Assembly (NCBI GenBank): GCA_964440985.1
Contig: CAYTWE010000040.1
Coordinates: 1-21,213 of the forward strand
Source: UBA1731 sp964440985
Lineage (GTDB): Bacteria > Verrucomicrobiota > Kiritimatiellia > RFP12 > UBA1067
DNA: 21,213 bases
Reading direction: 5' to 3'
Part shown: positions 7,738 to 14,607 of the stretch, one piece after another
Layout of the letters: each line of letters starts with the position of its first letter
How positions within the stretch are numbered: position 1 is the stretch's first letter
The notes under the pieces: generated by a model
Database searches by the model: none
Told to the model about the DNA's origin: nothing
Seen by the model: only the letters and a program-made list of their open reading frames with translations
Position numbers and translations under genes: made by a program

Positions 7738-9303
7738 ATGAAGTTGAAGATTCTGTTGGTTGCGGTGGCTTCGGTCATCATGCCGCTTGCGTCCTTTGCG
7801 GGTGGATTGACGCACTGGCTCTATGATGCAGAGGCTAAAACGATAACCTGCAAAGAAACTGGCGTTGTCCTGAACACACCACCGTATTCCAATGCCGAGC
7901 GGGCATTGCAGCTGCTCGGCAAGAAATCGGGGAATCTCGGAGATCTGGATCTGGCCAATGCAATCATAGTGGATTCTGACGGGAATGAGTGGAAGATTGT
8001 CACAATGCCTGGTACGGACGCCACCAACACGTTTGAAGGCGACCTGTCCCTTACGTCGTTCATTGCGCCTACAACGTTGGGACCTCTCAGCAACGGCTAC
8101 GGCGGATATCTTGGCAACAAGTATTTTGCGTATTGCACTTCGCTTACTAATGTCGTGTTCGATTGTCCCGGTCTTGTGAATACATGGTTCGGTTCGTTCA
8201 TGGGGTGTACAAATCTCAAGTCTGCGGTTATACGTTCGGAGAGGTTTGAGAATCTGGGAAACGCGACGTTTCACTCATGCACGTCGCTTGTTGACCTGAC
8301 GCTTTGGATTCCAAACTGCAAGTCGACCTCAACGCTTGTGCTGTACAAAACGCCACTCACGGATACGTTGTTCAGCGACTGGAACGTCGATTCAATCACA
8401 AATCTTCCTGGCGACAGCAATGGCGGAGCGCTTCAGGATACCGTATTCAACGGAACTGTGTATTTCCCGCGTGTCAGAACTGTGGGGCAAAACGCATTCG
8501 CAAACGTCAAGGCGGGCGGATTCGAGTTTGGAACCGACGGCGATACGCTTGAGAGAATCTGCGTGGGGGGAATCTACCCGACTGACAATAATATACCGAT
8601 GATGGTGCTCGGCACGTCTACCAATACCGTGCTTGAGGCGAACATGTGCTATGTCCGCATTGACGACAACTGCATGACCAACGTATATTTCGCCGGCTCG
8701 CAGCCGAAGGAGTTCCTGACGGCGGACAACGCTGAAGGGACGCCGTCCTATCCGTTTGCAAGATCGTACAATACGCAGTGGGCGCACTCGGTACGCTTCT
8801 ACATCCCGTACGGAGACGGTACATGGGATGACGTGATTGCGCAGGCGGATGCGTCAAAAAGGCCGAATGGGCACACGGACAGCATTCATGACGTGTTCAT
8901 CGGGCAGGTTCCCGCCGGTGTGATGGGGACATCCACAGGCGTGTTCCTCTCATACGGCAACTATCTCACCAGGCGGCACCGTCTGATTGTCAGGGACAAC
9001 ATCGGCGGAGCGTCGGAGCCTTCTCCGGCAATCGGCACTTGGATTGAGCGAGACATAGACCGCGCCGGCTGGGGGCAGACGATTACGCTGAAAGCGCCCT
9101 CGCCGATGGAGAACGAAGCCGGGGAGCGGATTGTCCCCGTGCGGTATCATGTTGAGCGGGCAGTCGCAAAGGGGTGGGAGCTTGTCTCCCGCCATCCATG
9201 CGAGGCGTCCGGCGAGTACGCGCTCGATCGGGGAACCGAGGGCACCCTTCGCGTGACATGGATCATGAAGCGTTGTTACGGCACCGTGCTGTCGATCCGC
9301 TGA
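7738..9303 (+). CDS. Exported BspA-like leucine-rich-repeat surface protein
   Basis: This is a 521-residue protein with GGAGG (7725-7729) 8 bases before the ATG. The signal peptide MKLKILLVAVASVIMPLASF is cut near SFA-GG at about 22. Residues about 100-210 carry LRR_5/BspA-type repeats (YCTSLTNVVF, MGCTNLKSAVI, HSCTSLVDLTL). Further strand-rich segments follow (TVYFPRVRTVGQNAFANV, then NVYFAGSQPKEF). Related proteins are surface adhesins or binding proteins of gut and oral bacteria; the ligand here is unknown. The C-terminus is not an LPXTG, PEP-CTERM or autotransporter anchor. It ends in YGTVLSIR, resembling the end of the PATR protein. The gene is monocistronic as far as I can see and has its own promoter. 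Confidence 0.88.
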   Translation: MKLKILLVAVASVIMPLASFAGGLTHWLYDAEAKTITCKETGVVLNTPPYSNAERALQLLGKKSGNLGDLDLANAIIVDSDGNEWKIVTMPGTDATNTFEGDLSLTSFIAPTTLGPLSNGYGGYLGNKYFAYCTSLTNVVFDCPGLVNTWFGSFMGCTNLKSAVIRSERFENLGNATFHSCTSLVDLTLWIPNCKSTSTLVLYKTPLTDTLFSDWNVDSITNLPGDSNGGALQDTVFNGTVYFPRVRTVGQNAFANVKAGGFEFGTDGDTLERICVGGIYPTDNNIPMMVLGTSTNTVLEANMCYVRIDDNCMTNVYFAGSQPKEFLTADNAEGTPSYPFARSYNTQWAHSVRFYIPYGDGTWDDVIAQADASKRPNGHTDSIHDVFIGQVPAGVMGTSTGVFLSYGNYLTRRHRLIVRDNIGGASEPSPAIGTWIERDIDRAGWGQTITLKAPSPMENEAGERIVPVRYHVERAVAKGWELVSRHPCEASGEYALDRGTEGTLRVTWIMKRCYGTVLSIR

Positions 9304-9458
9304 ACGCGTGTGCTGACAAGTGTGAGATTACGGTGCGGACGAAATCGCATGGAAGGTTTCCTGCGAAGTTTCAAGGTGTTCTTTGGTTGGCAGTCTCAAT
9401 CCGCAGCGCACAACACACAATAAAAACCAGCGGCGAATTATGTTGTTTTTGTCGCAGT
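9304..9458 (+). other. Non-coding gap after the LRR gene, first part
   Basis: I see no supported gene here. The best terminator candidate is weak: ACAAC...ATAA (about 9411-9424) could pair with TTATGTTGT (about 9438-9446), leaving a 5-base bulge, before TTTT. I would not rely on it. Confidence 0.3.
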
Positions 9459-9496
9459 CCGTGCAAATGGCAAAGTTGACTTTGCCATTTGCACGG
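9459..9496. repeat. Perfect 17-bp inverted repeat with TTGA loop
   Basis: CCGTGCAAATGGCAAAG (9459-9475) and its exact reverse complement (9480-9496) flank the loop TTGA. Neither strand has a T-run straight after the stem, so a Rho-independent terminator is unlikely. It may be a small palindromic element (REP or MITE-like), a recombination or protein-binding site, or a structured RNA end. Confidence 0.75.
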
Positions 9497-9508
9497 GTGG
9501 TAACGGAG

Positions 9509-9547
9509 TGTCATTTGGCCGATGTCGTTTCCTGTAAATGACATAAT
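9509..9547 (+). promoter_or_regulatory. Possible promoter inside an inverted repeat
   Basis: TGTCATTT (9509-9516) and AAATGACA (9536-9543) are perfect inverted arms 19 bases apart. The right arm overlaps TGACATAAT (9539-9547), which has the TGn plus -10-like layout of the other promoters here and ends 6 bases before an ATG (9554). No good -35 box is present. The arrangement looks like an operator over a -10 box, but no convincing gene follows. Confidence 0.3.
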
Positions 9548-9553
9548 TCCGCC

Positions 9554-9706
9554 ATGAAAACCATGGAGCGAAACATGAAACAAAGATTGCTGCCTTATGG
9601 AGAGGCGGCTGACGCTGATGCCGGGCGATTACGTCCACTTCGACACGTATATCACGGAAGTCGATGCCGCTTGAGGAACAGGCGCATGTTGCGCGAGGCG
9701 CGATGA
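9554..9706 (+). pseudogene. Possible small or decayed gene
   Basis: From the ATG at 9554 a 50-codon frame begins plausibly (MKTMERNMKQRLLPYGE) but then uses unusual codons and is rich in Arg. From about 9597 another frame, ending in TGA at 9672-9674, carries codons with G or C in the third position like the genes around it (LTLMPGDYVHFDTYITEVDA). A frameshift joining the two would give a short protein of about 40 residues, so this may be the eroded remains of a gene. No family is recognised and no Shine-Dalgarno is seen. Confidence 0.25.
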
Positions 9707-9721
9707 AGCGGTCGGAACTTG

Positions 9722-9730
9722 TGCTATAAT
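9722..9730 (+). promoter_or_regulatory. Extended -10 promoter, leaderless start of the fucosidase
   Basis: TGC (9722-9724) directly precedes a perfect TATAAT (9725-9730). The ATG follows after six bases (9731-9736), where transcription should begin. The expected -35 position (9702-9707, GATGAA) is poor, which suits an extended -10 promoter. A TTG-initiated longer frame from 9719 would run through the -10 box and is rejected. Confidence 0.7.
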
Positions 9731-9736
9731 GCCCGC

Positions 9737-11077
9737 ATGAAGATTGAAAATGGTGGTGAAAGGCGTACGGGTTCTCAGGTCGTGCGTCTTGCGTTGACGG
9801 CATTGGCGGCATTGGCCTTCGTTGCGCCAGCGATGGCAGATGGCTGGAAGATGTTTGACAGACGTTTGGGGATGTTTGTCCATTGGGGCATATATTCCGT
9901 CGGCGAATGGCACTGCCAACAGCAGTACCGTCAAGGGATGTCCCGAGCGGAGTATGAAAAGTTCGCCGGGCGGTTCACCGCGGAGAGGTTCAATGCCGAT
10001 GCGTTCATCGATGTGGCGGAATCCGCCGGCGCCGAGTACATTGTCTTCACGTCCAAACACCACGACGGCTTCTGCATGTGGGACACGGCCACTACGGACT
10101 ACAAGGTGACGAACACGCCTGCCGGACGCGACATCATCGCCGAACTTGCGGAAGCCTGCCGCAGACGCGGCATGAAGCTGGGATTCTACTATTCAAATCC
10201 TGACTGGCATCATCCAAACGCCTACAACGAGAAGAGCACCCATCAGATAAAGCCGGCATCCGGCGACAGCCCGGACATGGAGAGGTACATTGCATACGTA
10301 AGGGCGCAGGTCACAGAACTGCTCACGAAGTACGGCGAGATCGTGTGCTTCTTCTGGGACATCCCAACCGGTATTGGACGTCCGGAGATGGATGCCCTCG
10401 TGAGGTCGCTCCAGCCAGGCATAATGGTGAACGATCGCGGCTGGGGCAACAAGGCCGTATGCGACTACTCCACGCCGGAGCGCAACTACAAGTGGGATGC
10501 AGCGGGCGGACGGAACATCGAAGCCTGCGATTCCGTCGGCGTGCAAAGTTGGGGCTACCGCAGCAACGAGGACTATCACACCATCGGCTATCTTACGCGT
10601 CGTATCGACAGGTTCCTTTCGACAGGCGCAAACTTCCTTCTCAACGTGGGGCCGAAGTCCGACGGCACCATCCCCGACGAGGCGAAGAGGATCATGGCGG
10701 CTGTCGGCAAATGGCATCGCAGTGTTCGTGATTCGTATCGCGGCGTGACGACCGTTCCGGGGGCGGTGAAGAGGGGGCAGACGGTCGTCACCCGCAGGGG
10801 TGACACCGTGTTTCTGCATTTTCCCGATGGCCTTGACGCCATCGGTCTTGACTGTGCGCCTCTTGATGTGTTGCCGCAAAAGGCCACAGTGATGAACACA
10901 GGTACCGAACTGAAGGCCAGTGTGGAACTGATGCCGTGGAACGCCCCCGGCTCGAAAGCGGAGACACTGCACCTGCGGGGCATCCCTGCGGATGAACTTG
11001 CCAATGAAAGCATAGTTCTGCGCCTTGATTTTGCGCCTGGCGCACTCAGGGACGCCTCGGCGGCATCCGGATTGTGA
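9737..11077 (+). CDS. Exported GH29 alpha-L-fucosidase
   Basis: This 446-residue glycosidase releases L-fucose from fucosylated glycans such as mucin or milk oligosaccharides (known for GH29). The N-terminus has a signal peptide with hydrophobic core LALTALAALAFVA and a likely cut after AMA (about 34), so it acts outside the cytoplasm. GH29 landmarks are FVHWGIYS (His49), SKHHDGFCMWDT (His108, His109) and FFWDIP, whose Asp208 is the probable nucleophile by alignment in my head. Then follow WGYRSNEDYHT and NFLLNVGPKSDG, typical of the barrel end. A beta-sandwich tail starts near residue 330. Length is close to that of compact family members. The ATG is not preceded by a Shine-Dalgarno but lies 6 bases after TATAAT, so the mRNA is probably leaderless. 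The nucleophile assignment needs an alignment. Confidence 0.93.
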   Translation: MKIENGGERRTGSQVVRLALTALAALAFVAPAMADGWKMFDRRLGMFVHWGIYSVGEWHCQQQYRQGMSRAEYEKFAGRFTAERFNADAFIDVAESAGAEYIVFTSKHHDGFCMWDTATTDYKVTNTPAGRDIIAELAEACRRRGMKLGFYYSNPDWHHPNAYNEKSTHQIKPASGDSPDMERYIAYVRAQVTELLTKYGEIVCFFWDIPTGIGRPEMDALVRSLQPGIMVNDRGWGNKAVCDYSTPERNYKWDAAGGRNIEACDSVGVQSWGYRSNEDYHTIGYLTRRIDRFLSTGANFLLNVGPKSDGTIPDEAKRIMAAVGKWHRSVRDSYRGVTTVPGAVKRGQTVVTRRGDTVFLHFPDGLDAIGLDCAPLDVLPQKATVMNTGTELKASVELMPWNAPGSKAETLHLRGIPADELANESIVLRLDFAPGALRDASAASGL

Positions 11078-11094
11078 AACGCGCAAAGGCGTTT
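11077..11094 (+). terminator. Weak hairpin at the end of the fucosidase gene
   Basis: AAACGC (11077-11082) pairs with GCGTTT (11089-11094) across GCAAAG, followed by only TTGTGG. It overlaps the stop codon and the spacer of the next promoter. It could be a weak terminator or simply part of the promoter. Confidence 0.25.
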
Positions 11095-11096
11095 TG

Positions 11097-11105
11097 TGGT
11101 AGAAT
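11097..11105 (+). promoter_or_regulatory. Extended -10 promoter for the acyl-CoA dehydrogenase
   Basis: TGG (11097-11099) precedes TAGAAT (11100-11105). No good -35 box is found at a 16-18 base spacing. Transcription should start near 11112, giving a leader of about 30 bases that contains AAGGAG (11131-11136). Confidence 0.6.
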
Positions 11106-11141
11106 GTGCGGTTGAAGTCTTTATTAACAGAAGGAGCGGTA

Positions 11142-13169
11142 ATGGAAGAGAACAAAGTTGAACGTCCCGTGATGAAGATGCTGCCGGGAGATGAGGTCCG
11201 TCAGATCATGTGGCGCTACGCCGAGCGCTATGACATTCAGATGGCTGTCGCCGGTGCGCGTCAGACGGCCCGCTCGGTTGTCGCACAGCTGGTTGCCAAT
11301 GGACAGCGTTTTACGCATGAATGGACACCTGAGAAGCAGTCGATGTTCGATGCGTTCGACGCATCGGGGATGACGGCGGCAACGCTCAACTTCGATTGCG
11401 GCGGTCTGTTCGAGGGGCCGCGCAACCTGGCGATGTCCCTTGTGACTTACGAGACGGCGTGGGTGGACAACGGCGCGGCCACGTCCTCGTTCGTGAACGA
11501 TCTTGCGATGGGTCCGATTGCCGAACTTGGCACACCTGAACAGAAGAAGCGGTACATGACGCTTTGCGCACCCGGCAACGAGTCCGGCAAGACATGGCGC
11601 GGTTCGTTCGCCCTCACTGAACCTCTGCCGTACGTTGGCGTTGATACGGGCGTTCTCTGCGGGCGCGTCTCCGTCGCCGAATGGAAGGACGGAGAGGAGC
11701 CGATGCTGCGCGTCGAGAAGCGCGGACGCTTCATCACCAACATAGAGATATGCGACTACATCACCATCGCGCTCGATTCAAAGGATGAACGCTTCAAGGG
11801 ATCGTGCATGGTCGTGGTGGAGGCCACCGATCCCGGCAAGTTCGACCGTGGCGCACAGACGAAGAAGCTTGTCCATCAGCTTTCCAACACCGGCGACCCT
11901 GTGATAGACGTTGTGGTGCCGGCTTCGCGCATCATCGGCGGGTACACCGTCAAGGATGGCGTGATTGTGCCGAACCTTTCCCATTCCGAGATCATTGCGC
12001 AGGTGTTCTCCAAGACGCGCGTCGGCGTAGGCGTGATGGGTGCCGCATCGCTGATGAGCGCCATCGAGCCTGTTATCCGCTACCAGCGCACACGCTTCCG
12101 CGGTGCGGCGGGCGTAGCCGAGGGAAGTCCGCGCCATACACTCGGTCTCCAGATGAAGGAGGATGTAACCCAGCGTCTTGCGGACGTGTGGGCCACTGCC
12201 GAGGCGGCAAGCTCGCTTGGATTTGACATCTCCCGCGTATATGACAAGATCGAGGCGATTCAGGATGAAGCCAAGGCGAAGCTCGGCAAGGGGCGCGAGA
12301 TGCTGCGTGCGATGAAGGCCCCGATGGAACGCGCCGTCGCGCTGCTCTCCGAAGGAAAGAACCCGGAGGAGGACGAAGACGTAACCGTTCGCTACGTGTA
12401 TCTTCAGGCCGTCGCCAACGTGCTGTGTCCGAGCTGCAAGCTTTGGAACACCGGACATGGCGCGGATGTGATGCGTCAGGCGATATCGCTCATGGGCGGA
12501 TACGGCATTACCGAGGATTGTCCTGGCTTCCTGTTCTACAAGTGGACGGATATGCAGCTCGACGCGACATATGAAGGGCCTGAAGCCGTGCAGAGGCGTC
12601 AGATATCCGAGACGATGGGCAATGCCGTGTTCCTTGCGCAGCTTGAGGCGTGGGCGAAGGAGTGCGATGCCTGCCCGGCGGCGGACAGCAACGGAATGCA
12701 CGCGCTTGCGGCGGCACTCCGTCTCTGGGCGTGGACACGCGCATTTGCGGTGTCGGCGAAGGATTCCGCCGGAAAGAAACTCGGTGCGTCGCAGCGTCAT
12801 GGCGTGGTGTTCCCGCTGGCGGATGCACTCGCCGGACTGATGGCCGCCAAGAGCTTCCATGCGGACGTTAAGTTCCTTGCGCTCAACGGCAGGGAGCATC
12901 CCGTTGTCGGTCCGGAGATGGACGGATATCTCAACACGTTCAACGACCTTCTCGGAACGATTGCCGGAACGGTCGCCGGTGAGGCGGCGCGTGTCTGCGC
13001 GGAGGTGGTGTACGGGTTCGGAGCGGCCACGCCTGAGCAGCAGGCTGAGTTCGCCGCCCTGCGCACCAAGGTGGATGTCGCACTCGCCGGTACGAAGACC
13101 GCGAAGGATGCCGCCGCGAAGTGCCTTACCACCGTTATGATCCCCGAAGCGCTCGACTATCCCATGTAA
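11142..13169 (+). CDS. Acyl-CoA dehydrogenase family flavoenzyme with C-terminal extension
   Basis: This 675-residue FAD enzyme probably makes the alpha-beta double bond of an acyl-CoA. AAGGAG (11131-11136) is 5 bases before the ATG. Residues about 60-150 form the N-terminal helical part. WRGSFALTEP (152-161) matches the FAD-side ALTE motif. KTRVGVGVMGAA (291-302) opens the C-terminal helical domain. MGGYGITEDCPGFLFYKWTD (451-470) and DATYEGPEAVQRRQIS (474-489) match the family signature, with Glu478 in the position of the catalytic base. A further 185 residues follow, longer than the usual 380-residue enzymes and more like the 600-residue group. The acyl substrate cannot be told. No electron-transfer flavoprotein gene is adjacent, but a flavodoxin is encoded convergently just downstream. 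A strong terminator follows. Confidence 0.9.
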   Translation: MEENKVERPVMKMLPGDEVRQIMWRYAERYDIQMAVAGARQTARSVVAQLVANGQRFTHEWTPEKQSMFDAFDASGMTAATLNFDCGGLFEGPRNLAMSLVTYETAWVDNGAATSSFVNDLAMGPIAELGTPEQKKRYMTLCAPGNESGKTWRGSFALTEPLPYVGVDTGVLCGRVSVAEWKDGEEPMLRVEKRGRFITNIEICDYITIALDSKDERFKGSCMVVVEATDPGKFDRGAQTKKLVHQLSNTGDPVIDVVVPASRIIGGYTVKDGVIVPNLSHSEIIAQVFSKTRVGVGVMGAASLMSAIEPVIRYQRTRFRGAAGVAEGSPRHTLGLQMKEDVTQRLADVWATAEAASSLGFDISRVYDKIEAIQDEAKAKLGKGREMLRAMKAPMERAVALLSEGKNPEEDEDVTVRYVYLQAVANVLCPSCKLWNTGHGADVMRQAISLMGGYGITEDCPGFLFYKWTDMQLDATYEGPEAVQRRQISETMGNAVFLAQLEAWAKECDACPAADSNGMHALAAALRLWAWTRAFAVSAKDSAGKKLGASQRHGVVFPLADALAGLMAAKSFHADVKFLALNGREHPVVGPEMDGYLNTFNDLLGTIAGTVAGEAARVCAEVVYGFGAATPEQQAEFAALRTKVDVALAGTKTAKDAAAKCLTTVMIPEALDYPM

Positions 13170-13193
13170 TGTGGCAGCCGTAGGCTGAAAAGA

Positions 13194-13234
13194 CGCGGCC
13201 GAAGTGGTGTTCGCCACATCGGCCGCGCTTTTTG
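13194..13234 (+). terminator. Rho-independent terminator of the acyl-CoA dehydrogenase gene
   Basis: CGCGGCCGAAGTGG (13194-13207) pairs with CCACATCGGCCGCG (13214-13227) with a single A-A mismatch and a TGTTCG loop, followed by CTTTTTG. On the opposite strand the stem is followed by TCTTTTC, so it may work in both directions. Confidence 0.88.
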
Positions 13235-13256
13235 TTTGTCAAATGGCCGCCGCAGA

Positions 13257-13290
13257 AACGGAAAAGGTCCCGGAGGAGGGCTCCGGGACC
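13257..13290 (-). terminator. Rho-independent terminator of the DUF3793-flavodoxin operon
   Basis: GGTCCCGGAG (13266-13275) and CTCCGGGACC (13281-13290) form a perfect 10-bp stem with a 5-base loop. Read on the minus strand it is followed by TTTTCCGTTT, 30 bases past the flavodoxin stop. With the terminator at 13194-13234 it separates two convergent transcripts. Confidence 0.8.
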
Positions 13291-13319
13291 AGCGTGTGCA
13301 AACGTTGATGCGGTTGAGG

Positions 13320-13820
13320 CTACATTGCGGCCTTGAGCTGTGAAACCCATGCGGCGATGCGTTTGTCCGTAAGTTCAGGTTCGTTCGTTTCGTCAAGCGC
13401 AAGACCTACGAGCCTGCCGTTGGCGGCGACCTTTGAGGCGATGTTGCCGTATCTGCCGTCTGCGGCGGCTATCGCACCCACATTCTCCGCTCCACGGGCA
13501 ACGGCGGCCTCGACGAGCGTTGCGACGCCGTCGCAGAACGAATCCGCAAAGCCCTGTCCGTCGCCGAGGCCGAATGAGGCGACCTTCCGGCCTTTGAGGT
13601 CGAGCGATTCGAGAATCGGCATCCCGGTTGCGGCCCAGTCGTCTTGAAGATCGCCCATGCCCCATGTCGATGTGCCAAGCACAAGAAGTGCGGCGTTGAA
13701 CGTGTCTGGCGTCGCGTTTGCGACGTTCACCGCCTCGCATCCGAGCGCGGCGGCGATTCTCCCCGCTATCCCCTCAGTGACGCCGGTGGTAGAGCCGAAT
13801 ATCACTCTTGCATTGTCCAT
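13320..13820 (-). CDS. Flavodoxin (long-chain type)
   Basis: This 166-residue FMN-binding electron carrier acts in the cytoplasm. VIFGSTTGVTEGIAGRIA near the N-terminus is the FMN-phosphate loop (GSTTG, then T). LGTSTWGMGDLQDDW (about 48-62) is the first isoalloxazine loop with its Trp, and FGLGDGQGFADSFCDGV (about 83-99) is the second. The length and the insertion after the second loop suit long-chain flavodoxins, which replace ferredoxin, often under iron limitation. The start ATG lies inside the end of the upstream DUF3793 gene (19 bases shared), with AGGAAAGGAAA just before it, so translation is probably coupled. I see no ferredoxin or oxidoreductase partner in the window. Confidence 0.93.
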   Translation of the reverse strand: MDNARVIFGSTTGVTEGIAGRIAAALGCEAVNVANATPDTFNAALLVLGTSTWGMGDLQDDWAATGMPILESLDLKGRKVASFGLGDGQGFADSFCDGVATLVEAAVARGAENVGAIAAADGRYGNIASKVAANGRLVGLALDETNEPELTDKRIAAWVSQLKAAM

Positions 13821-14464
13821 TTCATTTTCCTTTCCTGTTGGATTTTAGCCAGACGCAGTCCGGCGCAAAGCTGGATGAAGCCCTGAATGCTTGCGGCTGC
13901 GTCAAGTGCGCTGTGCGCAAGCTCCTCGGCACGGCGGTAGGCGGACGCAAGCCTGAGCGATTCCGCCGCATCTCCGAATATGCGCCATGGCGTGTTGTGC
14001 CTTGGTGCGGACTCAATGCTGTTCATGAATCCGAACACGTCCTTTACCGGGTAGCCGATGAACACTCCGACTTCATGGCAGAGGCTTCCGCAAGCGGCGA
14101 AGCGTCGCTGAAGCTGCAGAAGCAGTGCATCGGCATCGCATGGGAGCGAGTAGCCGCATGATTCGAGGAAGGAAGCGCTTTCTGGACGCGAAAGCGTCCT
14201 TGAAAGCGTTTCTCTGTCGTAGAAGAGCACAAGGGAACTGTCGTCTTCGCGAAGTAGTTCGATGAAATCCAGTCCCAGGATCTCGTACACGTCATTTCTG
14301 TAGAGGCAGTACCTGAGGCCTTCTTCGTTCTCCTGGGAATAGCAGTGGCGGACGCGCAGGAGTTCGCCCGGCTTTATGCCAATGCGGACCGGTGCGGTCT
14401 TCTGGAGAAGAAACCTCAGAAGCTCCTTGCGGTGGATTTCGCTTATTTTCGGCTTGATGTCCAT
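13802..14464 (-). CDS. DUF3793 family protein
   Basis: This is a 220-residue soluble protein of uncharacterised function. HEVGVFIGYPVKDVFGFM (130-147) and PWRIFGDAAES (159-169) are hallmarks of the DUF3793 family, which I recall being frequently next to flavodoxin genes. A C-terminal helix with basic residues ends the chain. Three cysteines (41, 53, 103) and CGSLCH (125-130) could bind a metal, but this is inference. The ATG at 14464 is chosen because a longer frame from 14506 would overlap the -10 box; only a weak CAGG (14474-14471) precedes it. It overlaps the flavodoxin gene by 19 bases, which suggests the two products work together, perhaps in loading, using or regulating flavodoxin. Confidence 0.85.
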   Translation of the reverse strand: MDIKPKISEIHRKELLRFLLQKTAPVRIGIKPGELLRVRHCYSQENEEGLRYCLYRNDVYEILGLDFIELLREDDSSLVLFYDRETLSRTLSRPESASFLESCGYSLPCDADALLLQLQRRFAACGSLCHEVGVFIGYPVKDVFGFMNSIESAPRHNTPWRIFGDAAESLRLASAYRRAEELAHSALDAAASIQGFIQLCAGLRLAKIQQERKMKWTMQE

Positions 14465-14496
14465 CGATGGCCTGATATCCCTTAAAAAGTTAGGCA

Positions 14497-14525
14497 ATGA
14501 TAACATATCGCGGCGAGGACGTCAA
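14497..14525 (-). promoter_or_regulatory. Promoter of the DUF3793-flavodoxin operon
   Basis: On the minus strand the -35 box TTGACG (14525-14520) is followed by a 17-base spacer ending in TGT and the -10 box TATCAT (14502-14497). Transcription should start near 14490, about 26 bases before the ATG at 14464. It diverges from the RNase R promoter, roughly 90 bases away. Confidence 0.65.
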
Positions 14526-14560
14526 TTCGCCTTGTATAACTTTATTTGCCTCGCATCATA

Positions 14561-14590
14561 AATCCCGCGGCGTTTGTTTGCTGCGGGATT
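14561..14590. repeat. 12-bp inverted repeat between divergent promoters
   Basis: AATCCCGCGGCG (14561-14572) pairs with TGCTGCGGGATT (14579-14590) through 10 Watson-Crick and 2 G-T pairs around a TTTGTT loop. It occupies the -35 and spacer region of the promoter at 14592-14600 and ends one base before its TG. No T-run follows. It could be an operator controlling one or both divergent operons. Confidence 0.55.
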
Positions 14591-14591
14591 G

Positions 14592-14600
14592 TGGTATAAT
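14592..14600 (+). promoter_or_regulatory. Extended -10 promoter, leaderless start of the RNase R-like gene
   Basis: TGG (14592-14594) directly precedes TATAAT (14595-14600). The GTG start codon follows after seven bases (14601-14607), at the expected transcription start. The best -35 match is poor (TTTGTT, 14573-14578) and lies in the loop of the inverted repeat. Confidence 0.7.
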
Positions 14601-14607
14601 TTCGGGC

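Noticed and set aside
11778..13217. Long minus-strand frame (479 codons) opposite the acyl-CoA dehydrogenase
   Set aside because: It is rich in His and Arg, as expected from the antisense of a GC-rich gene, and runs through the terminator at 13194-13234.
14532..14540. TTGTATAAC as a second plus-strand -10 box
   Set aside because: It lacks the TGn spacing and a -35 box, and the TATAAT at 14595 fits the GTG start far better.
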